DNA of 64,000 nucleotides from Heterotrichella gracilis. Taxonomy: Eukaryota > Sar > Xanthophyceae > Tribonematales > Xanthonemataceae. The translations under genes were made by a program, and so were the position numbers. The stretch lies in assembly GCA_032358255.1 (NCBI GenBank), contig JAULBX010025131.1, positions 1-64,000 of the forward strand. Reading direction: 5' to 3'. Positions 1-12,119 of this stretch are shown here, piece after piece (positions within the stretch are counted from its first letter, which is position 1; each line of letters begins with the position of its first letter). The notes under the pieces were generated by a model. It ran no database searches and was not told the DNA's origin. It worked only from the letters and a program-made list of their open reading frames with translations.

Positions 1-304
1 TGTCTGTGTTTTTCAACATTGCTGGTTGTGGTTTGCCGCCGTGTGTGGGGGCGTTCTGTTTCTTTCTTTCTTTCTTTAGTACCACAGTAAAAGAGGAATG
101 ATTATGAACTCTTATGATAGTAACAGACCTGGAAACGAGATATGCGGCATCAGTTGGAATGGTTGCCAATGAACGAAGCAGGCCCAGGACAGTCACCCAG
201 CAGCAATGTACCTGCGTTAGCATGGCAGCTGGGATGCCCTCCACTATGACCGTACATGCATGCGCAACATGGCCATGCGCATGCGCAACATCCCCATGGG
301 CCCT

Positions 305-1539
305 TCAGCGCCTCCTCTTTGGCCTACCACCAGGTCGCTCCTCATCCATGAAATCTATTGGCCCAGCCTCGCCATCCACCAGCATGGCATCCTCCTTGTT
401 CTTGGCCTCAATCTCGTCTCGGATGCTGGTCTTGGTCTTCTCCACCGCAGCCTTGAGGTCATCCTGCTGCTGCTGCGCCTGCTTGCTGGCATCGTGGGCA
501 AAGGCAATCTTCTCCTCAACAGTGCCAAGCATGCTCTGTGTGTGGCGCAGCCTGCAAGGCCAAAGAGGGGACGTCAGCCTGCCTGTTGCCATGTGCTGGC
601 GATGGTTGCACACCACCGATTTGTTACACCACCGTGAAATCACTGCAACCTGGAAAGCCGCACGGAGCACAAACAACCCTAAACCCTACGAAGCTAAACG
701 ACCACAAACCCTTAACTACAACCCCTAAACCCTAAGCAGCATGGCACACAGCCACCATGTGTGCGTACCAGGTTGCCACTCCCTCCAACAAGGTGACCAG
801 TTCCTCGGGAGGCACGTCGCGCCCAATAGCTTCATCCACTTGCAAGCTGCACTGCTTCTGGTCCAGCTTGCCCTTGATCACACCCGCGTAGAAGCAGTCT
901 GTGATGATCAGATCCTCTAGCTCCCGGATATTTTGCAGGTCGAGGTCGCTCAGGAGCTCCCCATATGGGATTGTCTGCAGCGTGTGGTTGCCATCAGCTT
1001 CCAGACTATGCGAAGGCAAAATATGCGTTGCAAGCTGGAGAAATGAGCATAAAGCCATTGTTTATCTTACTTTGTTGGTGTGCGCTTTGCTTGCAACCGT
1101 CAGCTGCTTGAGCTTCAGCTGCTGCTGGTCTGAGAGGGGAGGGAACGCAGCATGCAAGCCTACACCAACACAAAAGAGGTGAGGGTTTATGGAGATGCAA
1201 AAGCAATAGGAAAACAGCCTGCTCTTTACTAATTACGTTTGTAGTCTTTCCAGGTCCCATAGGCAAACAGCTTGAGCAGCTCAAACGCCCACGCATGCTC
1301 TGCCGATTGGAGCTGCACAGCACAAGGACCCAGTCAGATCGTGTGACTGGCCAGTGACGATAGCAGCACATGCAGACCAGGATACACACCTCCTTGATGG
1401 AGGGCAGGTCCAACAGTTCACCGAAGGAGTACAGCCCAGGTTCTGAGGTAGCCTTGGTCACCAGGTCCACCAATGCCAGTCCACGAGAGTTTTTGGCTAG
1501 CAAGCAATACTCCACATTTTTGGCCTCAGTGTCAGCCAT
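305..1539 (-). CDS. CSN7: COP9 signalosome subunit 7 (CSN7), PCI-domain protein
   Basis: Subunit of the COP9 signalosome, which removes NEDD8 from cullins and so tunes cullin-RING ubiquitin ligases. Five exons can be followed in frame: 1539-1390, 1312-1237, about 1159-1071, 1034-769 and about 551-305. The start is the ATG reading MADTEAKNVEYCLLAKNS. Family signatures seen are 'YSFGELLDLPSIKE' and 'FAYGTWKDYK' in the helical half, then 'IPYGELLSDLDLQNIRELED' and 'GKLDQKQCSLQVDEAIGRDV' in the winged-helix half of the PCI domain. The C-terminal exon is a Gln/Lys-rich coiled coil (KQAQQQQDDL) ending in a basic tail (GGRPKRRR). Length is about 275 aa, normal for CSN7. The fourth intron holds degenerate CCCTAAA units around 676-735. 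The gene is divergent from the dioxygenase gene at 2181. The family call is firm; exon ends are good to a few bases. Confidence 0.9.
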
Positions 1540-2180
1540 GATTGGAACGAAGTGATTATCTCTGTACCAGGCGTTACGCAAGCCTCTTTTGTGTTAACAC
1601 CAGCTGTGAGTGTGGCAAGTGGCTCGGTGTTCAACCAAAGTGCTATCCCAGATGCATGCAAGGTGTCAGTGGCGGTGGGGGCGGCTAAACCACTTTGGAG
1701 CGGCGAATCAAACGATCAGGTGAATTGGGCAGCCGGGAAACACGAGGAATATGGTATACCGTCACACCATGTGGTGGTTTTGCACTCAAAACTTTGATGG
1801 GGACTTTGAACGACTCGAGTGTCAGCTGCATGGTGGTGGGCGGAGTACAACGGCATGTCCCCACCTATAAGAGCGCAGCCTTACAACTGTACACCCTGAC
1901 AGTCCTGAAACCCGAAAGCAAAGTCTGTTGACCCTGAGGTATCACAGCTTTGTAATCCGACAGCGTTGGTATATGCATGCATATGTGCATGCATTTTGTG
2001 CATGTGCATGCGTGGTGCCAGCCCAGCCAAGCAGCTTGACTTCCTTGTGAAACATAAGTGGACCATTAAATTTCCTTGTGTATATCTGCAACACACTGCT
2101 GCATAACGTGCATATAATTGGCAGCACTTGAAACCCTCCCAATATAATCTTTTCTAGGGTGTGTGCCCGGTAGACAAACC
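1540..2180. promoter_or_regulatory. Shared divergent promoter region, CSN7 / PhyH-like gene
   Basis: About 640 bases between the two outward-facing start codons. No convincing coding exon was found. A cluster of TGCATG/GCATGC palindromes lies at about 1972-2012 and may be a protein-binding site, or may only reflect the TG/CA-rich composition of the whole window. No TATA box is placed with confidence. Confidence 0.4.
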
Positions 2181-4054
2181 ATGGCCAGTACAGTGAGTGG
2201 GATCCAGGGGGACTCCTACTTTGTTAGCGAGACAGATAAGGAGCTGTTCAAAAAGCAAGGGTTCGTGCACCTGCCACAAGTGCTGACCGATGACGAGCTG
2301 GCCAGCATTATTGATCCGGTCTATGAGCAGTACCTGAGTGGGGAGATAGAGGTACCGGGCAAGGACCTATGCGACATGTCAGGTGTGCTGTCAACCACTG
2401 AGCAGCAGCACACTCCAACACGCATGATGGCTGTAGCCTCAGTGTAGGCAGCAACAGTCAGTTCTGACCGTAAAAATAATTAAGAATAAATAGTAATACC
2501 TTATTATCTGTATTTATATTGCTGGGGTTGTGATCAATACATAGCTGTTGTAGTAGGTGAGAGGAATGTTGCAGCAGTACTTCAACAGCCTAGTGCAAAC
2601 AATACCACTAACGTAATGTATTTTTGCAGGTGCTCGAGGGCGCACGCCTGACCAGTTCACTGTGTACAACGTCATGCTCCCTCGCAAGTACTACCCGGGT
2701 TGGCAAGGGAACCTGTTTGAGATGAGGTGCCAGGCCATTGCAGACCACTTGCAAGGAGGTGCTATGATGGTTGGTAAGTGCGTTCCCATGCTTGCGTTGA
2801 TGATGCAGTGTATAGCTGTGCTCCGCAACTGCTTCACCTTTGCTCTCTCTATGCCTGGCACCACTACCCTATTAGGTGCAAGAGGTTTATCCTGCTGCAT
2901 TTTGCATGCAGATTATGACCAAATCCTTGCCAAGCGGCCACAATCCAAGGACGCCACATTTGCATGGCATCAGGACATGGCGTACTGGCCTCCATTCACA
3001 TCGGAGACAGCCACTGCCACCTGCTGGCTCGCAGTCACAGACTCCACCAAGCAGAATGGGTGCATGCGGTTTGTGCCAGGTACAGTGACAGTCACATGCT
3101 TGCCAGTCACATTTGTGGCCCAGATGGAATGCATGTGCCAATATTGGCAACACGGCATGCACCCCTGTCTTTCAGAAGCCGCTGCTGAGTGCTAGCTCAA
3201 TACTACCCTCTGTTGCCGAGGTCCCTCTGGGTTTTCTATGCCATTGAGCACCTTCTGTTTCCCATGCTATACCCAATGAAACAGAAGCAATATATCGAAC
3301 TCAAACCCTATCATATCAAATATTACCCTATTGACATAAAATGGATATGTAAAGCTACATACGTAGCTAAAGAGAACAATAGCAAAGAACGTACATGTAG
3401 ATTTATGTAGTTGTAAATTTTGTACTGGCAACTGTTAAATGCGATTTTTTATTTAAATTGTACACCCGCGCCAGGCAGTCACATGGAGCCTGAGCTGCGC
3501 AAGCATGCGCCTGTGGGGCCCAGCAGGGAGGATTCGCATGCGCTCTACACGCCTGTAGAGGAGCAAAACGAGGACGTCCTGTACGTCCCAATCAAGGTGA
3601 GGAGGGTGGTCCCCACTATAACAATCCGCAATCACCCTGTGCACTGCCACTGTAGTGCGTGGCGCCACCATTGCTTAACGCGCCTGAGTGATGTTCATGT
3701 GCTCAAGTGCCCTCTGCATGCCACAGCAATGCTGTGCAGTATTATTTAACACGTCCCAAATTGTGGGCGTCAAGGGCACACAAAGCAGTACACTGATTAT
3801 GGCTGCAATACCTTCTGAAGTTTGCCAAAAGTGACTGTAAACTGTGTGCCGTGCAGCGTGGGGACATCACTGTGCACAACGAGCGGGTGGTGCACGGCTC
3901 TGGGCCCAACCTGTCAGACGGCTGGCGCAAGGCGTACGTGCTGGCCTTCAGGAAAGCTGCGGCGGTGGCAGAGGAGCGATCCATGGGCTTCACGCACTCC
4001 CACAATGACCAGAACAGCTGGGATGTGTTTCATGAGCATGGCAAACTTGGTTAA
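2181..4054 (+). CDS. Phytanoyl-CoA dioxygenase (PhyH) family 2OG-Fe(II) oxygenase
   Basis: Predicted non-haem iron oxygenase using 2-oxoglutarate and O2 to hydroxylate a small or lipid substrate; the substrate cannot be told from sequence. Five exons join in frame: 2181-2382, 2630-2774, about 2912-3080, about 3477-3595 and about 3857-4054, giving about 280 aa. The N-terminus has the PhyH opening 'FKKQGFVHLPQVLTDDELA'. The iron site is visible: the HxD pair in 'FAWHQDMAYWPP', the distal His in 'ERVVHGSGPNLSDGWRKAY', and the downstream Arg (WRKAY) expected to bind 2-oxoglutarate. All ligands are present, so it should be active. The ATG at 2181 is preferred over an upstream GTG in the same frame. 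No targeting signal is evident. Homologues are common in algae, fungi and bacteria. Confidence 0.88.
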
Positions 4055-5149
4055 GCAGGGCGTCATGGAGCGCATGTGGCTGCCGCACAGCATCATCGGA
4101 GGGTGTACACGGCAGGATGGGCATTTTTGTTGGGATGGTCGAGGCGTCACATGTGAGACTGAGGGCTTCTTCAAGGTGTGTCACAGGGCTTCTAAGGCTT
4201 GGCGTTGCTGGGCCAGTGCCACTGTGTGGCTAGCAACTGCCGACTGAACCTGGTTCAGCCGGGAGAGTCCACGAGCCATGCTCATGTGTGCAATGCCATT
4301 GGGCCAGCTGCTTACTAGTACATGGCCGCCTGCAGTACGCGGGTGGTCAGGCCAGGCCTGATTACGCTGCCCAAATGGCCATGCATATGTATGTATACAC
4401 TATACTGCGCTAGGCCAAATGATCAGGGTGTTGGCATACCAATGTAAACAGTATGTTGATTGAGCATTGCGCAACATCGATGATCACGGTGAACATGCAC
4501 AAACTTTTTACTGCTGCTTAGTTGCTTTTTTCAAGATGGACTGTCGTAGTAAAATGTTACACTACCTCTAATAGTGCAGTAATAGGAAATTCACTACCAG
4601 TGCGTACAAGTTTTGCAAGTTTTCTAGAAGAAGAAATGAATAGGGACCCTAGGATTTGATATGGGATTGCAAAAAGAGGTACTAGTCCAATCCAGCACGT
4701 CCTGGCACCGGCCAGACTATGCTATTCATGTTGGCATGGCCTAACTGTAGTGTGCACTATCACGCAGAATCTGATTCTAAATGCTGTGCTGTCCGATTAT
4801 AAGAAAACCAACCCATCATCATTCATTACTACCAGCTAGCAAACATGCAGTTCTGAGGATGCAGTAGCAGCAAACACTCTGTAAGAACTCCCTAGACTGT
4901 GCCCAGTGGTGTTCAGACCTATGATACCACGTGAGCCCAAAAGCTGCCTATTAGGAGCGCTTGCAACACATGCTGTATGCATTTTGTGCTGCTGATAAAA
5001 ACAGATACGTATTTGTACAATGATTTATCGTCACGTACGTTCAAGATCCAACACCGTGTTCAATTTCCTACATTATTGCTATACTACCTGATTCATGATT
5101 TAGCACTTGTTTAGAGTACAGTACACTATCCCACACCATGCCCGGACTC
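4055..5149. other. Convergent intergenic region (3' ends of PhyH and IPNS-like genes)
   Basis: About 1.1 kb between the stop codons of two converging genes. No reading frame with coding character was found. A TGTAA, the usual chlorophyte poly(A) signal, occurs near 4444 and could serve the upstream gene, though 390 bases is far. Otherwise nothing recognisable. Confidence 0.5.
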
Positions 5150-7676
5150 TCATCTCTTCAGCTTGATGACCTCCAGCTCACTCTTCACATACTCCCCGCA
5201 AGCAATGGGTGGGTATCGAGCCAGCGCATCGGGTGTGGCAAATGGACCCAGCGGCTGCAACACGGCATCTGAGGCAATGTGGTTGAATACTGTGGATGAC
5301 ACTCGCCACAGCGGGCGCCCCTGTTGCTCAGCTGCCCTTGCTGCTGCCAATGTGTCCTTGGTGCACACAACCTGCGACAGCATCCAACCGTCATGCCATG
5401 TCTGCAAAGGATTGCATTCAACTCCTAGGACAACCAACAAAGCACTTTGGGAAGTATTTCTTGATGTTGGGTATGTATTGGAAAAGCAAGGTGGGTTGTC
5501 GCGTATTGATGACACCCCACTTTGGGGTCTGACAATGCATGCATGACGATGAATGCTGACAGTGGCATGCACAGTCCTAGACCCAGTCAAAACAACCCTT
5601 AGGGTAGACAACTCTTGGCTCTCACCTCATGGAACCCCGCCTGGATGTATCCCCCAGTCAGCCACTCCAGCTGCTTGCCTGCTTGCAGGAGCAGGTGGCC
5701 TTTGGGGATGCGCACGGGGATCCGGCGCCCATCTCGGGTCCAAATGAACAGCCCCGGGAACCTCGATGCGCCGTGGATGGTGAGGAAATTAAGGTCGTAG
5801 TGGTAGCCCGCAAAAACAGTGCCCTCCATGCCGTGTTTGCGCAGGTCCGTCCCTGGTAACAGGCAGCACATGCACTTGAACCACCCAATTGCAGCAATGC
5901 AAGGCCGGAAAATGTATCTATTCCAGCATGACCGCTTGTGGCAACATGTCATCTCGCTTGCAAAAAGATGGGCAATACTCGATATGCTGATAAGGGGAAC
6001 TGCTTAATTTGCGCTAGAAAAGGGCGCAGAGGTTGCAATAGCGCAAATGTAACTGTGCATCCTGGCAGCTGGCCATGTACCGAGATTGCGGCTCACCTGT
6101 TGGCGCGAGGAGGTGTGGCCCAAACTGCATGAGTTCAGTGAAAGCTGTTTGCTGCATGCCAAACCCAATGGCTGCCATCTCAGCCACCAGTGTGGTGACC
6201 GCAAGCATTTTCTCGCCCCACGAGTTCATGGTGGCACCCCACTCGTCTCTGAAACCTGCACATGCCCAGGATTCGCTAGTGGGCACTCTGCTTGCATGGT
6301 CGGTTGCAAACTGGGTGCAATAAGACCCCTTCAGGATGCAATGCAATGTTCCTGAGCAGGTGGGTACACTCAGTTCCCGTGCTGGCCGCTGCGGGGATGC
6401 TGCTCTTGTGCAACGTGTTGCTTATGATTGTGTGAGCCCAGTGGGTAATTAATTTCACTCTCAATTCATTCTTAATTCCATGCTGGCGTTCGACTGGCTG
6501 CTTTTGGTATTCGCTGCAAAATACCTGTGGCTGGGGTATGCTGACACAGAATAGGATGACCATCGCTCACCTGCTGGGACAACAGGGTCCGCATTCAATT
6601 GGGTGAACTTTGTGTCAGGCGGGGTCTCCCCCAACCGCCAGAAGAACCGCCACTTGACATCAGATCGAGATGGAATGGTTGGGCGCCGCTCTGCAGGCAT
6701 TGCTTGCATCTTGCCAAGCATCGTTGGATCCTTCAGGCACCGCGGCGTTTCAATGCCCTCGGGAGTCGCCCCAATCTGCAGGCATGCAGGCTTTCTCAGT
6801 GCAACAGGTAATGCTGTAAAATTGCATGGCTGATGCAGGCTGATGCAGGACAATAAAATCAATGGCTGCAACAATATCACAGATGCTCAAACCGTGGGAA
6901 AAAAGGAATATACCCAGGGTGGAAAAATAGCTGATAGCGGCAGGTGCTTGCCTGGTAGTGCAGCTCCGGGCGCGCATCCCGCTCTTTCACTTCTGCTGCC
7001 TGGCTGAAGTACCTTTCAAGCAGGTCAAGGAACCTGTCGTTGTCACAATGGTCCACTCGTGGGTCTTTGACTATCAAGCACCTGGTACAGCACAAAAGTG
7101 GTCTGCAGGTCAGAGGCGGCAACAATGCAAGAGTCAGTGTTGTTCATGCCTCTGGTGCAGTACAGCTGGCGGCGCGTATAGGGTAATCTGGCTGGTGGGT
7201 ATGCCCGAGGCTTGACTGTACCACTACACCTGCTGCGTGGCCATGACGAGGCATGCTGCGGTTATGCATCACATGTGCCATTACTGCCCTATGGCAAACA
7301 GTGGCACCCTCTTGCTTGCCCAGAACCTGGTCAAATGGTCATTAACAAAGACAGGTGCAGCGGGAGCTCACCCAGTATCGTGCAGGCACTGGGCAACCGC
7401 CTGGCACAACTCCTTGTTTTGTGCTGAGCTGAGACTGCCTTGCAAGCAGCAGGTGCTGAGGTCAAACACAGGAAGTGGGCTGTCTTTTGCAGCTGAAGGG
7501 CACGCCGGGCTTGAGCAAAAGGTCCCTGCAAGGTACCAAGCCAGATGAATATCCCCAACCTAGTGGTGCCAACCTATTGCACAGTAAGACCTGTTGTATT
7601 CACCTGACGTTGCTCGCGGGAAACACGGTTGCATGACGTTGGAAACCCCTACTCGCTCCGTGAGTACGTTGTGCAT
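5150..7676 (-). CDS. Isopenicillin-N-synthase-like 2OG-Fe(II) dioxygenase
   Basis: Member of the DIOX_N/2OG-FeII_Oxy superfamily (IPNS-like); the substrate is unknown. The proposed start at 7676 (MHNVLTERVGVSN) is followed by an intron whose phase joins the exon at about 7530-7386, which carries the N-terminal core 'SPLPVFDLS' and 'NKELCQAVAQCLHDTG'. Later exons give 'CLIVKDPRVDHCDNDRFLDL', 'WRLGETPPDTKFTQLNADPV', 'FGPHLLAPTG', then the double-stranded beta-helix. Iron ligands are H and D in 'AGYHYDLNFLTIHG' and the His of 'AGFHEVVCTKDT'. The R-x-S that binds the cosubstrate is 'LWRVSSTVFNHI'. The C-terminus is basic (LEVIKLKR). About 390 aa over seven exons. The first exon is an inference from splice phase; the rest is clear. 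Confidence 0.83.
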
Positions 7677-8510
7677 AGTTGCTCCTTGGGCAGCGGACGA
7701 GGTGGTGAGTTCTTTTCTCCTACTGCCCAACTGCAGCATGCATAGCACAGCTCCCTTTGACTGGCACCAAACTGAAGTGAATGCAAGCGAGGACGACAGG
7801 CAACACTTCAACATAAGCTTTAAAAGAAAGCGGCGCTCAGCGGTGTGCCCACCTACGTTACACGTGCAAGAACCCAAACGCCAGCAAAGACCTAGCCCGC
7901 GAAATTAATGTGCTTGCAAGTGGACATGAACGCCAATCCAGTGCAGGCAAAGATGTACCGTTCTCCAGAAACCAGCGAATAGCTGCAAGAATAGCTCTAC
8001 AGCAAGTGACGTGCACCTTAACAAAGATGATCTCGAGACCAACTTTCTGTGGTTTCGAGTTGAAGTAAAGCTGTCGTTGTGCTGAGAAAAATACCGTATT
8101 CAAAATAGATTTAAATTACTGAAAAAACAAATTTAGGAATTTAGGACCTTACGTCAAGGTAGCTGACCTTCGAGTCCCACATGGGCGCTCCTGAAGAATC
8201 GCCCAGCGAGAAGTCCTCGTGCAGCCCCCAGGCGCAAGCCTTTAGCAAGCGAAGTCCAGAAGTTCGTCAGCAACGCCTGCACAAACGCCTTGGAGGTTGT
8301 CTCATCCGGTACCTGCTGAACTTAGTAAACGTGCAAAGGCCCAAGAGATATCTCAGCAACGGGGTACCCGCTGAGGCGAACCAGCCAACGCTTGTGAAAC
8401 TATTGCTGTCGGTGCGCTGTCACTGAACTCTTCTGCGCAAGTACTTCCGCCAGGAAACGCTGGTCGAGTATAGGCACTGATCAGCGAGAGCTTACCCAGT
8501 TTTGCCCAAC
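7677..8510. other. Divergent promoter region with unexplained coding-like minus-strand exons
   Basis: Lies between the starts of the IPNS-like gene (-) and the SNARE gene (+). On the minus strand two stretches look protein-coding but do not join in frame. One is at about 8253-8153, read as 'KACAWGLHEDFSLGDSSG' followed by 'MWDSKVSYLD' and a GTAAGG donor. The other is at about 8081-8017, read as 'LYFNSKPQKVGLEIIFVK' with good AG and GT borders. An overlapping frame at about 8310-8170 also looks coding-like. I recognise no family. It could be a small gene or a decayed one. Confidence 0.3.
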
Positions 8511-11189
8511 ATGGCGTATGGGGAGGACGAGGGTAATGGTGGGGGGTACTCAAAGGAGGAGCAGTACTTCGTTGACAAGGCGAAGACCGTGCACAAGGAC
8601 ACAACCCAGACTCTGCAGAAGGGTCTTAAGGTGGGTTTCGCAAGCCCTTTGGAGGATGGTCGCTGCGCGGTTTCTTGTCCTGCAAAATGTGGGCGCCCAG
8701 GGTCTGCTATGTGTGGGTTATTGTACCACCCGGAACCATCTGCCCAACAAGTGCTTAGTACCTACTCACACCTGCACACGCCTACCAGCCCTCACCTCCA
8801 CCATAGTTGCACTATGTACCTTGGCAGCAACTGGGCGACTTGCTGTCTGTAACTGAGGTTTCCTTTCTCTCTCACACCCCCCTCTGGCCAGACCGTGACT
8901 GAGACCCAAGACATCGCCCAGTCCACACTTGTGGAGCTGCATAGGCAACGAGAGATATTGGAGAAAGTAGACCGAGATGCGGATTTGGTAAGTTGGGGGC
9001 TTTTAGGTGGCTATAACGGTTGTCCAGCTCGGCATAGGTTGCTGCAATCTATGCTACTAAGGATGGACCAGTGCCAGCCGAAAACCTGTTTCATACACCC
9101 TGTTTGAGGGTGTTGAAAAGCAGCACAGACCTCCAGCTGCTGCACTCCCAGCCTCGTAGTCAATTGCACTTTAGTTGGTTCACAGTTTAGAGATTGCCTC
9201 CTGCAGATCAAGAGCGACATCAAGGAGGCCGATGGCACTCTTGACTACATGAAGAGGCCCTGCTGCTACAACTTTTGCATCTTCTGCTGCGAGTGTGACA
9301 AGGACAAGACTAGGGATGCTACTCGCAAGACAAGAGTGAACGCGTGAGTTTGCTAGTTAGGTACATGCTTTCAGCAGTACAGTCAGCCTTGCAACTCTCT
9401 TGCGCGTGAGTTGGGCAGGGCGACACGGCACAGCTTTGCAGCCGCGAGATCTGGCAGCTTCATCCCCACACATCTCCAGCCGATGCACTTGAGGTACCTG
9501 CTGTCCACACAGCGGGCCTCTTTCCACTCCCATATTTCCACACGTGCCTTGTATACTTCCGGCACCAGTTTGCAGCGGGATGAACAACCGCACTGTCCGT
9601 TGCAGGCGCGGCCAGGCAGTGCGGTACGACAACGAGTACCTGGCTGAGCAAACGCAGGCCAGGGCTAGCCAGGTGCAGATGATGACCAGAGGCGAGGAGG
9701 AGGAAGGGGAAGCCACTGAGGTGAACACACACACACTCTGGAACCCTGTTTTAGGGGGTCGGTTGACAAACAACTGTCAGTGCCTCTGGGTGATGGGCAA
9801 GCTTGTGGACCAGTGTGACTGCCATTGTAGCGGCTGACCTTGCGCTGCGCCAGTGTGCAGCCAACTGTGGGCCTTGTGGCTGCTGCCATGTTGCGCTTAC
9901 GCCCCGGGTGTATATGCGCACAGCTTTGCTGCAGATAAGGCAGTGGCTGTGCTACAGGGCAGGTGCCAGTTAAGCGGGCTGTTTGCATGGGTGGCATTCA
10001 CCCTGCGAAACCCCTTGTGTCCTTGGTCAAGGTTCCCAAGGTGGGCGCAGTATAGATGGCTGACTTGTCCCTGTTGCTTGGCAGGAATCTTCGCGTGGCG
10101 AGTTGTTTGGCAAAAAGCCAGCTGGGGCTTCTGATAAGGCGCGCGCTCGGTTCAACAATGACGCAGTGGAGCGCTACGGGCGCAACTTGGATGGTGGGTT
10201 GGCACAGCAGCGATGGCAACAGTAGTGATGTGGGGGTATTTAGCCAGATGCACCACTTGAACAAGCATAGAGTGCCTGTTGCTGGGTGATATGCGCTCTT
10301 AAAAAACGAGCCCACATTAATCTGAGCATCTGCCAGGCTTGGCCAGGATTCCTATCTTGCAATTGCGTGTGCATTTGGTATCGGTTTTAAACTTTGGGTT
10401 TTTTGGAGCACGAGCACGAGCACAATAGCACACTTGCCCCTTTGCAAATTTTGTTGTGCTGTGCGCCTAGCGTGTTCTGCCATTGCTTGCAGACGCCGAC
10501 AGGCAAGAGGTCCAGAAGGAAACGCAACAACAGGAGTTCTACCTGGACGAGATCATGAGAGGGGTAGATAACCTCAAGGGCCTGGCATCGGTGCGCACTC
10601 CCCCTGCTGAGCTGCACTTTGTTGTGTTTCCGCATCCTCTCGCCATGTTTGCACTGCAGTGCACTGCAGTGAGGTTCCTGCTTTTTGGGCTGAAATGGGG
10701 CCTTTTGTGTACAGGCGATGGAAGGGGAAATGGAGGAGCAGGACCCGATGGTGGACAGGGTGACAGACAAGATCAGCAGGGCGGACGACAACTTGGTGGG
10801 AGTCATGAAGAAAGCTGGCCCACGTGCGTACCTACCCTACTTGTTCACACCCCTCAGTATCCAACCCTATTTCAAACAGCTGCCAGAGTCACTGCACGGC
10901 TGCGGCAGTTGGCGGCATAAAAGTAAATGAGTGTTGTCAGACAACATATTAAGTGTCACCCTCTGCCAGTGGCATGCGAATGAGGCACATATTGTAAGTA
11001 CTGTGCTGAATTTCTGTGTGGCTTCTGTACAACAATGGTTGTCAACCATCTTCTGTGCATGTTTGTTGACCTGGGGCCTGGTGGTGTGCAGTGGCTGGCC
11101 GGGTGAAGCGCCCCAAGGGAGAAGCCAAGATGTCCACGTCTGTCAGTGCCATCATGGCAGCCCAGAAGCTGCAGAAGGCGCTGGGGTAG
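8511..11189 (+). CDS. SNAP-25-type Qbc-SNARE with cysteine-rich linker
   Basis: SNARE carrying both Qb and Qc helices, expected to pair with a syntaxin and a VAMP in membrane fusion at the plasma membrane or endosomes. Eight exons: about 8511-8630, 8892-8985, 9207-9342, 9605-9720, 10085-10194, 10493-10590, 10714-10814 and 11092-11189. The Qb heptads read 'ETQDIAQSTLVELHRQREIL' and continue to 'IKSDIKEADGTLDYMKRP'. The linker begins with six cysteines in eleven residues (CCYNFCIFCCECDKDK). The Qc helix runs 'FYLDEIMRGVDNLKGLA' then 'EEQDPMVDRVTDKISRADDN'. There is no membrane span, as expected for this class, so attachment probably comes from palmitoylation of the cysteines. About 275 aa. The stop is TAG at 11187-11189, and TGTAA follows 29 bases on. 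Confidence 0.87.
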
Positions 11190-12119
11190 GGTTAGCACCA
11201 CCTGGAGACTGCTGAGGTGTAACCCCTTTGCCTGGGGTACCAAGCCTGCAGTACCGTCAGTTGATTGAACAGAAAGTTGTGCCAGCACAGTGGATCGTGA
11301 GGCTTGTTCCGAGCGTGGTCTGGCTGCTGGCTAACGAATGTTCTTTGTGCGAGAGAGGCCCATCAAAGCAGGACATCGTTTTTGTTGTTCATATGGTGAC
11401 ACGCCCGGCTTTGGGCTTTTGTTGAAAGGCATAATTGATAGTTTACAGGCCACACAGGCACGTTTTTTGCGCACCGTGGCGGCGCATACAGCAGGCATTT
11501 TATTGTACCTCCCAAACCTACCCAGTTGCAACGTTGTTTCACACTGCCCAAAATTTGCTTCCTTTGCTTTGTTAAAACACTTCTTGTTTGTAAAAAACCG
11601 TATAGCAAGATCAAAAGGGAGGTAACCTGCCCCACAAGACGCAATCAAGGCATATATGTACACAGCCTCAATTTGGCTGTTGGTGCTTTGCTGCACGCAA
11701 GTTCTTAGCAAGAATAGCAAAGGCTCACTCAGCCTACACAAAAACCTGTTTAACTGAAGGGGGTGGCCAAAAGAGCCCACAAGGTACTCTTACTGTCTGC
11801 CAGTTACTGCCAACAGTTGATTCTAAGTTAGCCCTCAACCTGTCATCCAAGCCATATATACACGGCATCACACCTGAAAAAGGGCGACGACTAGACCCTT
11901 TAAGCAACCTCAAACTCAAAGATGCATGCACTCAGGCATGCTGCAACAGTGGTTGTCAACAGCTTGCTGCAAACGCTCATAGCTTGCAGGTGCAAACACG
12001 GCTTGTGACGCGTCAAAAAGTCTGCGTCGTATCTGGTCGTATGGCAGCTTGAAAAGTGCCTTGTACAACATGTCTCCATGTCCGGGTCAGCAAACCTCAT
12101 ATGGTATACCCATCCCGAC
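11190..12119. other. Convergent intergenic region
   Basis: Between the stop codon of the SNARE gene (+) and that of the small mitochondrial gene (-). Presumably two 3' UTRs. The reading frames present on both strands have no domain or splice logic that I can follow. Nothing else recognised. Confidence 0.45.

Noticed and set aside
59-78. (TTTC)n microsatellite near the left edge
   Set aside because: Only about five units. It is most likely a polypyrimidine tract or simple repeat without further meaning.
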